This document shows positions 63,298 to 64,000 of a stretch of DNA of 64,000 bases, one piece after another. This stretch comes from Athripsodes cinereus (lineage: Eukaryota > Arthropoda > Insecta > Trichoptera > Leptoceridae). The notes beneath the pieces are model-generated. The model saw only the letters and a list, made by a program, of their open reading frames with translations, searched no databases and was not told the origin of the DNA. Made by a program: the position numbers and the translations under genes. Where the stretch lies: assembly GCA_947579605.1 (NCBI GenBank), contig OX388325.1, positions 9,171,572 to 9,235,571 on the forward strand, read 5' to 3'. Every line of letters begins with the position of its first letter. The first letter of the stretch is position 1.

Positions 63298-63640
63298 TAG
63301 ATAATTTGAATTAATTTTTGACAAAAACGGCCTGCTGCCTACCCTTTAAGGAGAAGTTAGATGAATGTACAGTTGATTATGACAATCATAAAAAAAGATA
63401 TGATAAAAAATATAATGGGGGTTATTCTGAACATTCGACCGGTTGCTTGCAAACGAAAGTATTGCGTTCCATCCAACTTTTTAAACGACAGTCGAATGAG
63501 AATGTATTGAAATATACTCGTATGGGTGTCGCATGGCAACCGATAGTATCGAATCAGATGCAATTCGATACTATCGTATTTTCAGAATAACCCCCAATAT
63601 TATAGAATAGTATAATGTAGATTAAGCATTAAAGAGAGAC

Positions 63641-63690
63641 CTCCGCCCGGATATCTCAGGAGTTGTGAACTCCTATTTATCCGATTATAG
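63641..63690 (-). mobile_element. R1-clade LINE 3' tip
   Basis: Only the last roughly 50 bases: ATAGGAGTTCACAACTCCTG, AGATATCCGGGCGGAGGTCT and CTCTTTAATG on the minus strand. Closest to the 3' end of 53544-57359. Confidence 0.7.
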
Positions 63691-64000
63691 ATTCAGCAAT
63701 GAAAAATGTTACCTCCACTGGAAGTCCATAAGGCAGTTATTCGAAATTCTAATATTCCGAGATGCAATGTGTCAAAATTTTGGGCAATATACAATACAAA
63801 TATGCTTTTTAAAATAAATATAAAAAAAAATCGAAAGAATATCACTTTCTACAATTTGTGATAATTACTTTGTGAAGTTCTTCTGTAAAGTATAGGTCGC
63901 CCATTCATTTCTATAAATTTTCCCGTGTCATGTTAAAGCCAGGTATTCACAAACATAAGGTTTTTTATTGGCACAGAGAAGACATACCTATTGCACGTTT
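63691..64000. other. Window end, mostly unassigned
   Basis: AT-rich sequence. The final 35 bases (TTTTTTATTGGCACAGAGAA onward) match the start of a family A repeat that continues past the window. Confidence 0.45.

Overview
This is AT-rich insect nuclear DNA, most likely lepidopteran (inference). The reasons are split genes with GT-AG introns, three ZAD-type C2H2 zinc-finger genes (an arthropod-expanded family), and a dense mix of Jockey, R1-clade, RTE-like and CR1-like LINEs, tRNA-like SINEs and hAT, PIF/Harbinger, pogo and piggyBac-type DNA elements. There is no bacterial-style operon, CRISPR array, rRNA or intact tRNA gene.

Layout. 1-5600: the last three coding exons of UDP-glucose 6-dehydrogenase (+), whose upstream exons lie outside the window. 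5601-11218: intergenic repeats. 11219-35151: a cluster of three paralogous ZAD zinc-finger genes in + / - / + order, each with six coding exons, eight C2H2 fingers and the same intron positions. The first and second genes share a nearly identical internal tract that looks like gene conversion. 37035-37842: an ARL16-like small GTPase (-). 38596-40131: an uninterrupted 13-finger C2H2 gene (+) with a homogenised finger array. 42679-50766: a complete seven-exon DUSP12/YVH1-type phosphatase (+), with a 5'-truncated CR1-like LINE in intron 5 and a minisatellite in intron 6. 51230-58990: a degenerate Jockey-type LINE (-), split by an R1-clade LINE with an open 1053-residue ORF2 and a 13-bp target-site duplication. 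59320-64000: a broken piggyBac-like fragment, a 7-copy 146-bp satellite with a trimeric higher-order pattern, and further LINE debris and MITEs.

The host genes have unrelated jobs (UDP-glucuronate synthesis, transcription control, a small GTPase, a phosphatase linked to ribosome maturation), so I see no shared pathway. The main interest is how the repeats are built. Several insertions can be resolved to the base by target-site duplications and by uninterrupted copies elsewhere in the window: hAT MITE in R1 fragment, TTAA MITE in R1 fragment, Harbinger MITE in a palindrome, R1 element in Jockey, and a SINE absent from the paralogous intron. Several LINE and SINE 3' ends carry short hairpins whose stem sequence differs between families while pairing is kept. 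No clearly new gene system was found. All family calls come from reading motifs, without database searches.
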